15,535 nt of DNA from CAZJYI01 sp964550025 (GTDB taxonomy: Bacteria > Verrucomicrobiota > Kiritimatiellia > UBA8416 > CAYOBW01): contig CAZJYI010000218.1 of assembly GCA_964550025.1 (NCBI GenBank), positions 1-15,535 on the forward strand, given 5' to 3'. The notes beneath the pieces are model-generated. The model worked only from the letters and a program-made list of their open reading frames with translations, was not told the DNA's origin and searched no databases. Below, one piece after another: positions 1-7,052 of the stretch. Made by a program: the position numbers and the translations under genes. Every line of letters starts with the position of its first letter. The stretch's first letter is position 1.

Positions 1-111
1 GTCGACGTCCTTGACGCGCAGGCGGAGCAGCTCGATGATGCGCATTCCGGTTCCGGGCTTTCCGGGGTCGGGCCTTAAGTTAGAAGTTAACGCTGTTTGG
101 CTGACACTCCT
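1..111 (-). pseudogene. Tyrosine recombinase (integron-integrase-like) remnant, cut by window edge
   Basis: Read on the minus strand, positions 54-1 encode GTGMRIIELLRLRVKDVD. This matches the start of the catalytic domain of IntI/XerD-type tyrosine recombinases: the family has a G-(M/L)-R box I with the catalytic Arg (codon at 40-42), followed by ELLRLRVKDVD, which is especially typical of integron integrases. The reading frame continues off the left edge, so the C-terminal part lies outside. Upstream of GTG the frame encodes unrelated residues and hits a stop at 112-114, and no N-terminal core-binding domain is visible in any minus frame before truA. I infer a gene that lost its N-terminal half near position 55. 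It could instead be a short domain translated from the ATG at 45. Recognition rests on 18 residues only. Confidence 0.5.
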
Positions 112-121
112 TCAGTCAGCC
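99..121. terminator. Hairpin downstream of truA, possible terminator
   Basis: GGCTGAC (99-105) and GTCAGCC (115-121) form a perfect 7-bp stem with a 9-base loop, 106 bases beyond the truA stop. No U-tract follows on the minus strand (AAACAG), so intrinsic termination is doubtful. It may instead belong to the neighbouring integrase remnant. The rest of 122-226 shows nothing recognisable. A tandem 7-bp repeat, AAGTTAG/AAGTTAA, lies at 77-90. Confidence 0.25.
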
Positions 122-226
122 CCTTTGTCTTGTCGTCCACCACCATGCGGTCCATCCGATCGAGAGATCTTGCTTTGGCCGTTGTCCTTTCTCTTGAGGG
201 CTGCCCCCTGGAAGCCCGACAGGCTC

Positions 227-964
227 CTAGTACCATACATCCCACAGAAAGAGCCCTTTTGCCGGGGCGGTGGGCACGTAGGCGGTCCGGGTCCGCGATT
301 CGAGAATGCGAGGCACTTCGTCGGGCTGTGCTCGTCCCTCCCCCACTTTGATGATGAACCCGGCCAAGCTGCGCACCATCTTGTAGAGGAAGCCCTCCCC
401 CCGCGCGGCTATGACCACCTCGGAACCTCGCTTCGTCACGCGCAGGCTCGCAACCAGGCGCACCGTGCTCTCGACAAAACGATTCGGGTTCGCTGAGAAG
501 GCGGCGAAATCGTGCCGTCCCGTCAGCAGTTCGGCCGACCGGCGCATGGCATCGAGGTCAAGCGGCTGCCGCACATGCGCGCGGTAGAGGCGCACAAAGG
601 GCGGAACGACATCCGCGTTGCACACGAAATAGCGGTACTCTTTCTCGCGCACGCAGCGGCGAGCGTGGAAATCCGGGGGTACGCGTGCGAACGCACCGGC
701 GCGAATGTCGTCCGGAAGCAGCGCGTTGACAGCCTTACGCAACGTACGTGGCGGTCGGGCGGTTTCCAGGTCAAAGTGGGCGACCTGCTTGCGCGCGTGC
801 ACGCCCTGGTCCGTGCGGCCGCTCCCATGGATCTTCACGGTTTGGCTCGTGATCTGGCCGAGCACCCGTTCGAGCACTTCCTGGACGGTGAGACCGTTCG
901 GCTGGATCTGCCATCCGGCGTAGGCCGTACCGTCATAGGCAACGTTTATCCTGTAGCGTGGCAT
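227..964 (-). CDS. truA: tRNA pseudouridine(38-40) synthase TruA
   Basis: TruA isomerises uridines at positions 38-40 in the anticodon arm of many tRNAs to pseudouridine, in the cytoplasm and without a cofactor. The 245-residue protein has the family's usual length. It shows YDGTAYAGWQ near residues 10-19, the catalytic-Asp motif GRTDQGVHA (D52), an FHAR motif, the KEYRYF segment, and a standard C-terminus GLFLWDVWY. I chose the ATG at 964 because the TruA fold starts directly with PRYRINVAYDGT. A longer frame to 1024 would add an Arg-rich stretch encoded by the intergenic hairpin. An AGG lies five bases from this ATG. It is the last gene of the minus-strand train and is separated from ruvX by 188 bases of hairpin-rich spacer, so it may have its own regulation. 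Confidence 0.96.
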   Translation of the reverse strand: MPRYRINVAYDGTAYAGWQIQPNGLTVQEVLERVLGQITSQTVKIHGSGRTDQGVHARKQVAHFDLETARPPRTLRKAVNALLPDDIRAGAFARVPPDFHARRCVREKEYRYFVCNADVVPPFVRLYRAHVRQPLDLDAMRRSAELLTGRHDFAAFSANPNRFVESTVRLVASLRVTKRGSEVVIAARGEGFLYKMVRSLAGFIIKVGEGRAQPDEVPRILESRTRTAYVPTAPAKGLFLWDVWY

Positions 965-999
965 CTGCCTACCCCCGTTCCCGGGTCTTCGCTTCCCAC

Positions 1000-1082
1000 G
1001 TCGTAATCGCACTCTCCCGCGCACCGATCGTCGCGGGGCGATGGGCGCGACGATCGGTGAGGGAGAGGAGTGGGATTACGAC
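1000..1082. repeat. Long imperfect inverted repeat between ruvX and truA
   Basis: ACCGATCGTCGCG (1023-1035) pairs perfectly with CGCGACGATCGGT (1046-1058) around a 10-base loop. The pairing resumes outward after a small irregular bulge: GTCGTAATCGCACTC (1000-1014) against GAGTGGGATTAC followed by GAC (1070-1081), with one mismatch. The transcript would therefore fold into a hairpin of about 83 bases. It follows ruvX and precedes truA on the minus strand. It could be a processing site, a terminator (though without a U-run), or a mobile palindromic unit. Confidence 0.7.
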
Positions 1083-1096
1083 CGGTGAGGGTCATG

Positions 1097-1128
1097 CTCC
1101 CCATCCGTGGGCCTCCCCATCTACGGGC
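1097..1128. repeat. Two tandem 16-bp repeats
   Basis: CTCCCCATCCGTGGGC (1097-1112) is followed immediately by CTCCCCATCTACGGGC (1113-1128), with 13 of 16 bases identical. GTGAGGGT (1085-1092) and ACCCTCAC (1149-1156), the latter spanning the ruvX stop, form an inverted repeat that encloses both copies. Function is unknown. Confidence 0.5.
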
Positions 1129-1152
1129 AGTCCTTGTCCGTGGCCCGCACCC

Positions 1153-1596
1153 TCACTCGAAGTCGAACGGCAAATCCAAGTCGGGCATCTGCGCGTCCAG
1201 GTAGCCCTGCAGGATCACCTGTGCGGCCAGTTTGTCTCGAATGCGCTTGCGTTTCTGCCGGCTGAGGTCGGCCTCGAGCATGGCGCGCTCGACCAGTCCG
1301 GAACTGAGGCGCTCGTCCCACAAAACCACGGGCACCTCGGTTGCCTGTCGCAGCTTTTCCACAAAAGTGGCGACCCTGTCGCACATCATGCCGCGTGTCC
1401 CGTTCATGTTCACGGGATCGCCGACCACGATCCGTTCGGCCTCCGTTTCGCGTGCAGCTTCGCACACGGCCGCGACGGACTCGCGGTCGCTGTTGACCTC
1501 CGCGGTGCGCAAGGGTGTGGCAATGATCCCCGTGGGATCGCTCACCGCCAGCCCCACGCGGCGTTCCCCATAATCGACTCCAAGATGACGTGACAT
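1153..1596 (-). CDS. ruvX: RuvX/YqgF, putative pre-16S rRNA nuclease
   Basis: RuvX is an RNase H-like nuclease implicated in maturation of the 16S rRNA 5' end; older annotation calls it a Holliday-junction resolvase. The 147-residue protein has the family's usual length. The N-terminus LGVDYGERRVGLAVSD carries the first acidic residue (D8), followed by VVGDPVNMNG, the WDERLSS motif with its acidic residues, and a C-terminal DKLAAQVILQGYLD helix, which is the typical order. The ATG lies one base beyond the coaX stop, which implies co-translation with coaX. The C-terminus is slightly extended and acidic (DLDLPFDFE). Confidence 0.94.
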   Translation of the reverse strand: MSRHLGVDYGERRVGLAVSDPTGIIATPLRTAEVNSDRESVAAVCEAARETEAERIVVGDPVNMNGTRGMMCDRVATFVEKLRQATEVPVVLWDERLSSGLVERAMLEADLSRQKRKRIRDKLAAQVILQGYLDAQMPDLDLPFDFE

Positions 1597-1597
1597 A

Positions 1598-2350
1598 TTA
1601 GCGGTTCAACTCGTAGATTCGCCCCACCCCGTACAGTGTCAGATCGGGACGAAAGTGAAAGGGCATGTCGGTTCCGTGCAGCGCCCAGCGCGCGAAACCA
1701 CCGGTCGCGCACAGTGCGACCTCCTTTTCGCCCATGGCTTGTTTGAGGTGTTTCACGATTTCGATAACCATACCGCGGTAGCCCACGCGCGCGCCGATGC
1801 GCATGGCGCCCGCCGTACTGCGGCCCACTCCCGGGCAACGTCCACGGAGCTCAACCCGCGGCAACAGAGCCGTCTTTTCGGCCAGGTACTCCGTCATCAT
1901 TGACAGCCCGGGGGCGATCACCCCGCCGATGTATTCTCCGCTGCGTGACACCACGTCAAAAGTCACTGCCGTCCCGAAGTCCGCCACGATCACCGGGGCG
2001 CCGTACAGGTGACAGGCTGCACTGGCGTTGGCAAGGCGGTCGGCCCCGATCGTGGCGGGTTTCGGATAATCGACACCGACGCCAAGGCGAAGGCGATGAT
2101 GTACGAGCAGGGGGGCAATGCCAATGCGCTCCAGCGCTCGCACCCACGCCGCGTTGGCCGAAGGCACTACAGACGCAATGGCGCATCCCGCGGGCGGGGA
2201 CTCACCGGCGACCTCGAACACCACTTCGCGCACGTCCACCTGGCGCCGCACACCACCGGCGACATGCCGTCGCCGCAACACGCGGCGTCCGGCATATAGC
2301 GCCAGCGACGTGCTCGTGTTGCCAATGTCAACTACCAGGATCGGCGGCAT
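1598..2350 (-). CDS. coaX: Type III pantothenate kinase CoaX
   Basis: CoaX phosphorylates pantothenate with ATP, the first step of coenzyme A synthesis, in the cytoplasm. It belongs to the ASKHA fold and is not related to CoaA. Visible motifs are the N-terminal phosphate loop VVDIGNTSTSLALY, GADRLANA, the substrate motif VVADFGTAVTFDVV, YIGGVIAPGL, the GVGRSTAGAM segment, and the late ATGGFARW. The length of 250 residues is normal. The start overlaps the 3' end of nadC by 23 bases, and the stop lies one base before ruvX. Many bacteria carry birA next to coaX; none is present here. Confidence 0.94.
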   Translation of the reverse strand: MPPILVVDIGNTSTSLALYAGRRVLRRRHVAGGVRRQVDVREVVFEVAGESPPAGCAIASVVPSANAAWVRALERIGIAPLLVHHRLRLGVGVDYPKPATIGADRLANASAACHLYGAPVIVADFGTAVTFDVVSRSGEYIGGVIAPGLSMMTEYLAEKTALLPRVELRGRCPGVGRSTAGAMRIGARVGYRGMVIEIVKHLKQAMGEKEVALCATGGFARWALHGTDMPFHFRPDLTLYGVGRIYELNR

Positions 2351-3218
2351 CAGAAACGATCTCCAGAGAAAGGTCCGCGGAGGCGGCCGAATGCGTCAGG
2401 CAACCCAGCGAGATGGCATCCACACCGCTTGCCGCCACTTCGGCCACGGTTTCAAGCGTGATGCCGCCGGAAGCCTCGACCCTGGCGCGACCGGCAACGA
2501 TCTCGACACAGCGCCGCATCTCTCCGGGTGACATGTTGTCCAGGAGAATCCACTCAGGGCCGGCCTCCAACGCGGAACGCAGCTCCGCCTCGTTTTCGAT
2601 CTCCACTTCGACGGCGATTCCGGGAAACCGGCTACGACATGCCGCAACGGCCAGGTCCAGGCGCGAGGCGTCACCCTCCCGCCACAGGTTGCGGTGGTTG
2701 TCCTTGATCATCGCGCGGTCGTAGAGCCCCATACGGTGATTGGTCCCGCCACCGCACAGTACGGCGTACTTCTCGAAGACGCGCAGGGTCGGCGTCGTCT
2801 TGCGCGTGTCCAGAATGGAGACGCCATGGGGAGTGGCTTTCTCGACGAACGCACGCGTCAAGGTCGCAATCCCCGTCATCCGCTGCATGAAGTTCAGCGC
2901 GGTGCGCTCGCCGGTAAGAATGCCGCGGGCGCGACCGGACACCGACATGACCGCGTCGCCCGGCTGAGCCGGGTTTCCATCGGCGACCAGGACGCGGCTG
3001 TCCAGGCCGCTGTCCACGGCGGCAAACACAGCGGCAGCCACCGTTGTCCCCGCCACGACACACGTGTCACGCGCAATGATCCGCGCCTCCGCCTGTGCGT
3101 CCTCCGGCACCAGTGAAAGCGTCGTCACGTCCCCTACCCCGCCGAGGTCTTCTTCGAGGCTTTGGCGTATGGTATCGAGGACACCGAGGTCGCCGGCAAT
3201 GGCAGGCAGATTCATCAT
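2328..3218 (-). CDS. nadC: Nicotinate-nucleotide pyrophosphorylase (carboxylating) NadC
   Basis: NadC converts quinolinate and PRPP to nicotinate mononucleotide, CO2 and pyrophosphate, the third step of de novo NAD synthesis. The 296-residue protein shows the family order: an N-terminal DLGGVGDVTT motif, LNFMQRMTGIAT, LDTRKTTPTLR, GGGTNHRMGLYDRAMIKDNH, VEVEIE, ILLDNMSP, and ASGGI followed by GVDAISLG from the phosphate-binding end of the barrel. The start codon ATG (3218-3216) overlaps the TGA of the upstream ABC ATPase in an ATGA arrangement; a second ATG follows at once. nadA and nadB are not in this window. Confidence 0.95.
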   Translation of the reverse strand: MMNLPAIAGDLGVLDTIRQSLEEDLGGVGDVTTLSLVPEDAQAEARIIARDTCVVAGTTVAAAVFAAVDSGLDSRVLVADGNPAQPGDAVMSVSGRARGILTGERTALNFMQRMTGIATLTRAFVEKATPHGVSILDTRKTTPTLRVFEKYAVLCGGGTNHRMGLYDRAMIKDNHRNLWREGDASRLDLAVAACRSRFPGIAVEVEIENEAELRSALEAGPEWILLDNMSPGEMRRCVEIVAGRARVEASGGITLETVAEVAASGVDAISLGCLTHSAASADLSLEIVSDAADPGS

Positions 3219-4405
3219 GCTTCAAGGCTCCAGGTCGTGGGAATGTACGTAACGCCTTCAAATGTCTTGCGGCATTCGATACCGATAGGAAAACAATGGT
3301 CCAAACGATGGTAGTTCGTGCGGTGATCGGCACTGTGCACGGAGAACGAGCACAGGTACGTCCCTGCCGCCATGTCGAGTCCCCCGAGTCGCAGAGCCAG
3401 CGTACCGCTGCCGGCGATGCGCCCAAGCGCAAAGCCCTCGATCTGCGTGTTGTTGCCGTATACGACGCGACCATCGCTGTCCGCAATCGAAAAGCCGAAG
3501 ACCGGGTCTTCGACGGGCGCTGCGCATTCGTACCGGATACGCACCTCAACCGTGTCGCCTGATTGGAACACTTCCGCCGCTCTGCCTTCGGCATCGAAGA
3601 ACTCCACCCCGGATATGCGGACTTCGCCGGTTCCCCATTCGCGCTCGAGCCCCGACGCGCTCTTCTTGCGGCTGCTCGACTGGTATGCCTCGAGCATGCT
3701 GTCCGGACTGCCGATGCCCATCACTCTGCCCTCATCGAGAACCAGTATCCGGTCGCTGATGCGTTGGATCGTGGCCAGGTCGTGCGAGATAATCAACATG
3801 GTCTTCCCGCGTTTCCGGAAGTCGCTCATCTTGTCGAGGCATTTTCGCTGGAAGCTGATGTCGCCCACGGCAAGCACTTCGTCGATCAGCAGAATGTCGG
3901 GGTCGACCTCCACTGCCACGGCAAATCCAAGGCGGACGTACATTCCCGAAGAATAGTGTTTGACCGGCTGGTCGATGAAATCGCGGATTCCCGCGAAATC
4001 GACGATAGCCTCGAACCGCTCGCGCATCTTTGCGCGTGGAATGCCCATGATCGCCCCCGACAGAAAGACATTTTCGCGACCGGTGAGATCGGGGTGGAAA
4101 CCGGCCCCCAGCTCCAGGAGTGACGAGATGGTGCCCTGCGTTTCTATGCTACCGCAGGTCGGCACCTTGGTTCCCGCCAGCAGGGACAGCAGCGTACTCT
4201 TGCCGGCGCCGTTGGCCCCGATCAGACCGAGGGTCTCACCGGCCGGTACCGAGAAACTGACGTCCTGCAGCGCCCAAAAAAGACGCCCGCGACGCCCCCC
4301 GGGCCTGAGCAGGTCGAGAACGCTCGATTTGAGTGTGCGCGTGCCGCCGGCCCGTAGCCGGAACCGCTTGCCGACGCCCTGCACGGATATAGCTGCCTCA
4401 CTCAT
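3215..4405 (-). CDS. ABC transporter ATPase, Wzt-like, with C-terminal substrate-binding domain
   Basis: This is the ATP-hydrolysing subunit of a polysaccharide or teichoic-acid type exporter. The nucleotide-binding domain fills residues 1-230: Walker A GANGAGKST (63-71), the signature YSSGMYVRL (151-159) typical of the Wzt/TagH/RfbE subfamily, Walker B ILLIDE (171-176), and the switch His in ISHD (208). Residues ~245-395 match the beta-sandwich Wzt C-terminal domain, which in O9a-type systems recognises the modified end of the glycan before export. The start lies 12 bases after the permease stop, and the stop overlaps nadC. No glycosyltransferase is present in the window, so the exported molecule cannot be named. 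Confidence 0.9.
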   Translation of the reverse strand: MSEAAISVQGVGKRFRLRAGGTRTLKSSVLDLLRPGGRRGRLFWALQDVSFSVPAGETLGLIGANGAGKSTLLSLLAGTKVPTCGSIETQGTISSLLELGAGFHPDLTGRENVFLSGAIMGIPRAKMRERFEAIVDFAGIRDFIDQPVKHYSSGMYVRLGFAVAVEVDPDILLIDEVLAVGDISFQRKCLDKMSDFRKRGKTMLIISHDLATIQRISDRILVLDEGRVMGIGSPDSMLEAYQSSSRKKSASGLEREWGTGEVRISGVEFFDAEGRAAEVFQSGDTVEVRIRYECAAPVEDPVFGFSIADSDGRVVYGNNTQIEGFALGRIAGSGTLALRLGGLDMAAGTYLCSFSVHSADHRTNYHRLDHCFPIGIECRKTFEGVTYIPTTWSLEA

Positions 4406-4417
4406 GCGCGCTCCAAC

Positions 4418-5200
4418 TCACAGTTCATCGCCAAATCGGCCTTCCATGCGCTGAAACAGGAGAAACCCCACCAGGGGCACCACCCAGGCGACACAGAACG
4501 ACAGCGGCAGAAACCCCTCCCCCGGCAGCGGACTGGACAACAGCACCGCGCGATAGGCCGTCACGATACCCGTCATCGGGTTCAGGTGGTAAGCGATCGG
4601 AGTCCACCAGGGCAGAGTCGTGCTCTCCATCACGAGCTCGATCGGGTATATGACCGGTGTCAGGAAAAACCAGGCGAGCATCACCACGCTCATGATGTGC
4701 TCCGTGTCGCGGAAGAAGACATTCGCACACGAAATCACCAGGGCCATGCCGAAACACAGCGCAAACTGTGTCAAGAGGATCAACGGCAGCAGGAAAAGCG
4801 CACCGGCATCAACACGCACGACAACCAGGTAGACACACAGCACGGCAAACGAAAGCAGAAAATTCACGAGGTTGGCCCCCGTCATCGCCAGTGGCAGGAT
4901 GATGCGCGGAAACTTCGCCTTGGTCACCAGGTTGGCGTTGCCGACCACGGCGTGCAGCGAATCGCCGAGGCAAAGCGCGAGGAACTGCCAGACAATGATA
5001 CCCGTGACCAGCACGGGGAGATCCCACGCAAAGCGCATGACCCGCAGGAAGATGGCGTAGATCAGGATGAGGAAGAGCGGCGAAAGCAGGGACCAGAAGA
5101 AGCCGAGCGCCGAGTTCTTGTACCGGATCTTCAAGTTCCGGACCACAAGAATCAGCAGCAACTCCCTGCGCTGAAATACCTCCTTGAGCCAGCCGAACAT
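4418..5200 (-). CDS. ABC-2 type permease, Wzm/TagG-like exporter subunit
   Basis: This is the membrane subunit partnered with the ATPase encoded just downstream; two copies form the channel that moves lipid-linked polysaccharide across the inner membrane. The 260-residue protein begins with an amphipathic interface helix and the family motif RNLKIRYKNSALGFFWSLLSP (residues 21-41). About six membrane segments follow, near residues 32-54, 62-80, 103-128, 133-158, 169-186 and 228-250. KAKFPRIILP (94-103), FFRDTEHI (162-169) and HLNPMTGIVTAYR (205-217) are all typical of ABC-2 exporters. The start lies two bases after the pabB stop, which suggests translational coupling to a folate gene, an unusual neighbour for this transporter. 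Confidence 0.9.
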   Translation of the reverse strand: MFGWLKEVFQRRELLLILVVRNLKIRYKNSALGFFWSLLSPLFLILIYAIFLRVMRFAWDLPVLVTGIIVWQFLALCLGDSLHAVVGNANLVTKAKFPRIILPLAMTGANLVNFLLSFAVLCVYLVVVRVDAGALFLLPLILLTQFALCFGMALVISCANVFFRDTEHIMSVVMLAWFFLTPVIYPIELVMESTTLPWWTPIAYHLNPMTGIVTAYRAVLLSSPLPGEGFLPLSFCVAWVVPLVGFLLFQRMEGRFGDEL

Positions 5201-5202
5201 GC

Positions 5203-6966
5203 CTACGGAGTCTCAGTGCTTTGCCGAGGATTGTCAATGGAAAGCTGAGCCGGGACACGTCCCCGTACCGAGTTCAGCACGTGGAGCTCATCGGCGCGGG
5301 CGATGTCGTCAAGCGTCAGGACTCGTTCGGCAAGAACGCCCTGATCGAGCAATTCCGCGCGGTACGTGCCGGCAAGCAGACCGCAGGATACGGGCGGTGT
5401 CACCCATCTGCCGTCGAGACAGGCGGCGATGTTGCCGACGGTCGTCTCGGTGACCTCGCCGCGGGTGTTGAGGAGCAGGACGTCGTCGTACCCCGGGCAG
5501 GCTGATCGTGCCTGCTCGTAGACCCGGCGGTGGGTGGTTTTGTGGAAAACGAAGACATCCTCATGACTCACGCGATCCGGGCCGATCCCCAACCGCCACG
5601 GTGTCGCGGGTGCAACTATGTCCAGGGGAGTCGCCTCGATCTCGATCGCGCCGCCCCGGTCGACCAGCAGCCGCACGCGTTGCGGTTCCGCAAAGCCCGA
5701 TCCGCACTCGTCGAGGCGCGCACGGACGGCCTCCCCCACCTCTGGAAACCCGAAATACGCCGCCGAGTCGGCCAGCCGCCCCAGATGCCGCTCCAACAGG
5801 TAGTATCCTTCCTCCGGTGTCCACCGCAGCGTTTCCAGCAGCCGGAACTCGGGAACTTCCGCTGTCAACACGCGCGCCTTCTGCAGGCACTCGGCATACT
5901 CCCCCACCCCCTCGGAATCCCAGACGATCCCCCCACCCACACCGTACTCCGCCACTCCCGTTGCACGATTCACACATACCGTTCGAATGGCCACGCTGAA
6001 ATGCGCGCGGCCTTGCGGCGAGAGCCAACCGATCGCACCCGTGTAGACGCCGCGCGGATCCGGTTCCAGTTCGCGGATGATCTGCATTGTGCGCACCTTT
6101 GGCGCGCCCGTAATCGAAGCGCACGGGAAGAGCGCGGAGAGTATACCCCCCCACCCGGCGTCGGTCAGGGCCTCCACTGTCGAGGTCATCTGCAGCACCG
6201 TTGGATATCGCTCCACGTCAAAACGGCTTGCTACGCGAACGGATCCGGGGCGCGCCACGCGACCGAGATCGTTGCGGATCATGTCGACGATCATGACGTT
6301 CTCGGCGCGGTTCTTCTCAGAATGCCGCAGACGCTCTACCTGCACCAGGTCTTCGGAATACGTTCGGCCTCGCGCGGCCGTGCCTTTCATCGGGCGGCTT
6401 GCAACGCGTTTGTCGTCGAGGCCGAAGAACAGCTCGGGCGATGCGGAACAGATCGCGTGGCCGCCAAGATCCAGGAAGGCGCAATGTGCTGTGGTCTGCG
6501 CGCTGGCCAGTTTCACGAAGAACGCGTACGGGTCGCCGCTAAACGGGGCGCGCAGCCGAATGGTGTAGTTGACCTGGTACGTGTCGCCGGCATGAATGTA
6601 CCGCCGGATGGCATCAATGGCTGCGCGGTATTGACGTTCCGATGTTGTCGGTTTCCACGGTCCAACGTCAAATGTGCCGGACGTTTGACCGAGCTCTGTC
6701 AGGATGTCGGGCTGTTCGTAGACGCCAAACCAGAGCGCGGGCAGGCCGAGAGGGACATGCGTGGTCAGCGCAGAGTCGAAACCGCTTGCAGCTTCATAGG
6801 CAATATAGCCCGCAACCCACTTCCCGGAAGCGCTTGCCCGCTCGATGTCGGCAACGGCGCCGAGCACGTCGGCGGGCGTTTTGGCTACAATCTGGCCGGC
6901 AGCGTTGGCAAAACGAAACCAGGACCCGTCCGGCGCACGCAGAATCACCTGTCCGGGGTCGATCAT
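5203..6966 (-). CDS. pabB: Fused aminodeoxychorismate synthase component I and aminodeoxychorismate lyase (PabB-PabC)
   Basis: The fused protein would make p-aminobenzoate for folate: the PabB part aminates chorismate, and the PabC part removes pyruvate using PLP. Residues ~1-370 form the chorismate-binding domain, with SASPELFFG, RPMKGT (K194, the nucleophilic Lys typical of PabB and not of anthranilate synthase), MIRNDLGRV, ITGAPKVRTM and YTGAIGW. Residues ~375-587 match class IV aminotransferases, with RLLETLRW, LERHLGRL, FHKTTHR (K476, likely the PLP Lys), and NTRGEVTETTVGNI. I prefer the ATG at 6966 because GGTGA lies five bases upstream; a GTG at 6975 would add three residues. No glutamine amidotransferase (PabA) is present here. 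The upstream region holds a palindrome over the start and a terminator-like hairpin. Confidence 0.93.
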   Translation of the reverse strand: MIDPGQVILRAPDGSWFRFANAAGQIVAKTPADVLGAVADIERASASGKWVAGYIAYEAASGFDSALTTHVPLGLPALWFGVYEQPDILTELGQTSGTFDVGPWKPTTSERQYRAAIDAIRRYIHAGDTYQVNYTIRLRAPFSGDPYAFFVKLASAQTTAHCAFLDLGGHAICSASPELFFGLDDKRVASRPMKGTAARGRTYSEDLVQVERLRHSEKNRAENVMIVDMIRNDLGRVARPGSVRVASRFDVERYPTVLQMTSTVEALTDAGWGGILSALFPCASITGAPKVRTMQIIRELEPDPRGVYTGAIGWLSPQGRAHFSVAIRTVCVNRATGVAEYGVGGGIVWDSEGVGEYAECLQKARVLTAEVPEFRLLETLRWTPEEGYYLLERHLGRLADSAAYFGFPEVGEAVRARLDECGSGFAEPQRVRLLVDRGGAIEIEATPLDIVAPATPWRLGIGPDRVSHEDVFVFHKTTHRRVYEQARSACPGYDDVLLLNTRGEVTETTVGNIAACLDGRWVTPPVSCGLLAGTYRAELLDQGVLAERVLTLDDIARADELHVLNSVRGRVPAQLSIDNPRQSTETP

Positions 6967-6981
6967 TGCGGTCACCGCAAT
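6965..6981. promoter_or_regulatory. 17-bp palindrome over the pabB start
   Basis: ATTGCGGT and ACCGCAAT flank one central base, a perfect palindrome that covers both possible start codons and the GGTGA ribosome-site candidate of pabB. It could be a repressor site, or an RNA hairpin that hides the translation start. No matching known operator comes to mind. Confidence 0.4.
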
Positions 6982-6997
6982 ACCCGCAAAACGGCAA

Positions 6998-7028
6998 GAG
7001 GATCCGCCCCCTGTGGATGCGGATCCTC
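6998..7028 (-). terminator. Hairpin between the small basic gene and pabB
   Basis: GAGGATCCGC (6998-7007) and GCGGATCCTC (7019-7028) form a perfect 10-bp stem with an 11-base loop. On the minus strand the stem is followed by TTGCCGTTTT, a weak U-rich tail. It could terminate or attenuate transcription between the small gene and the pabB operon. A second, 7-bp GC stem (7039-7045 with 7047-7053) overlaps the small gene's stop. Confidence 0.5.
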
Positions 7029-7052
7029 AGCTACATGGGCCCCGCAGCGGGG

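Noticed and set aside
76..93. GTTA-rich stretch near the integrase remnant as an attC/attI core site
   Set aside because: GTTAGAA, GTTAACG and GTTAACT all break the GTTRRRY consensus, and no paired complementary core or attC-like fold is visible.
965..1024. N-terminal extension of truA to 1024
   Set aside because: The added residues are Arg-rich, encoded by the intergenic hairpin, and absent from the family's usual start.
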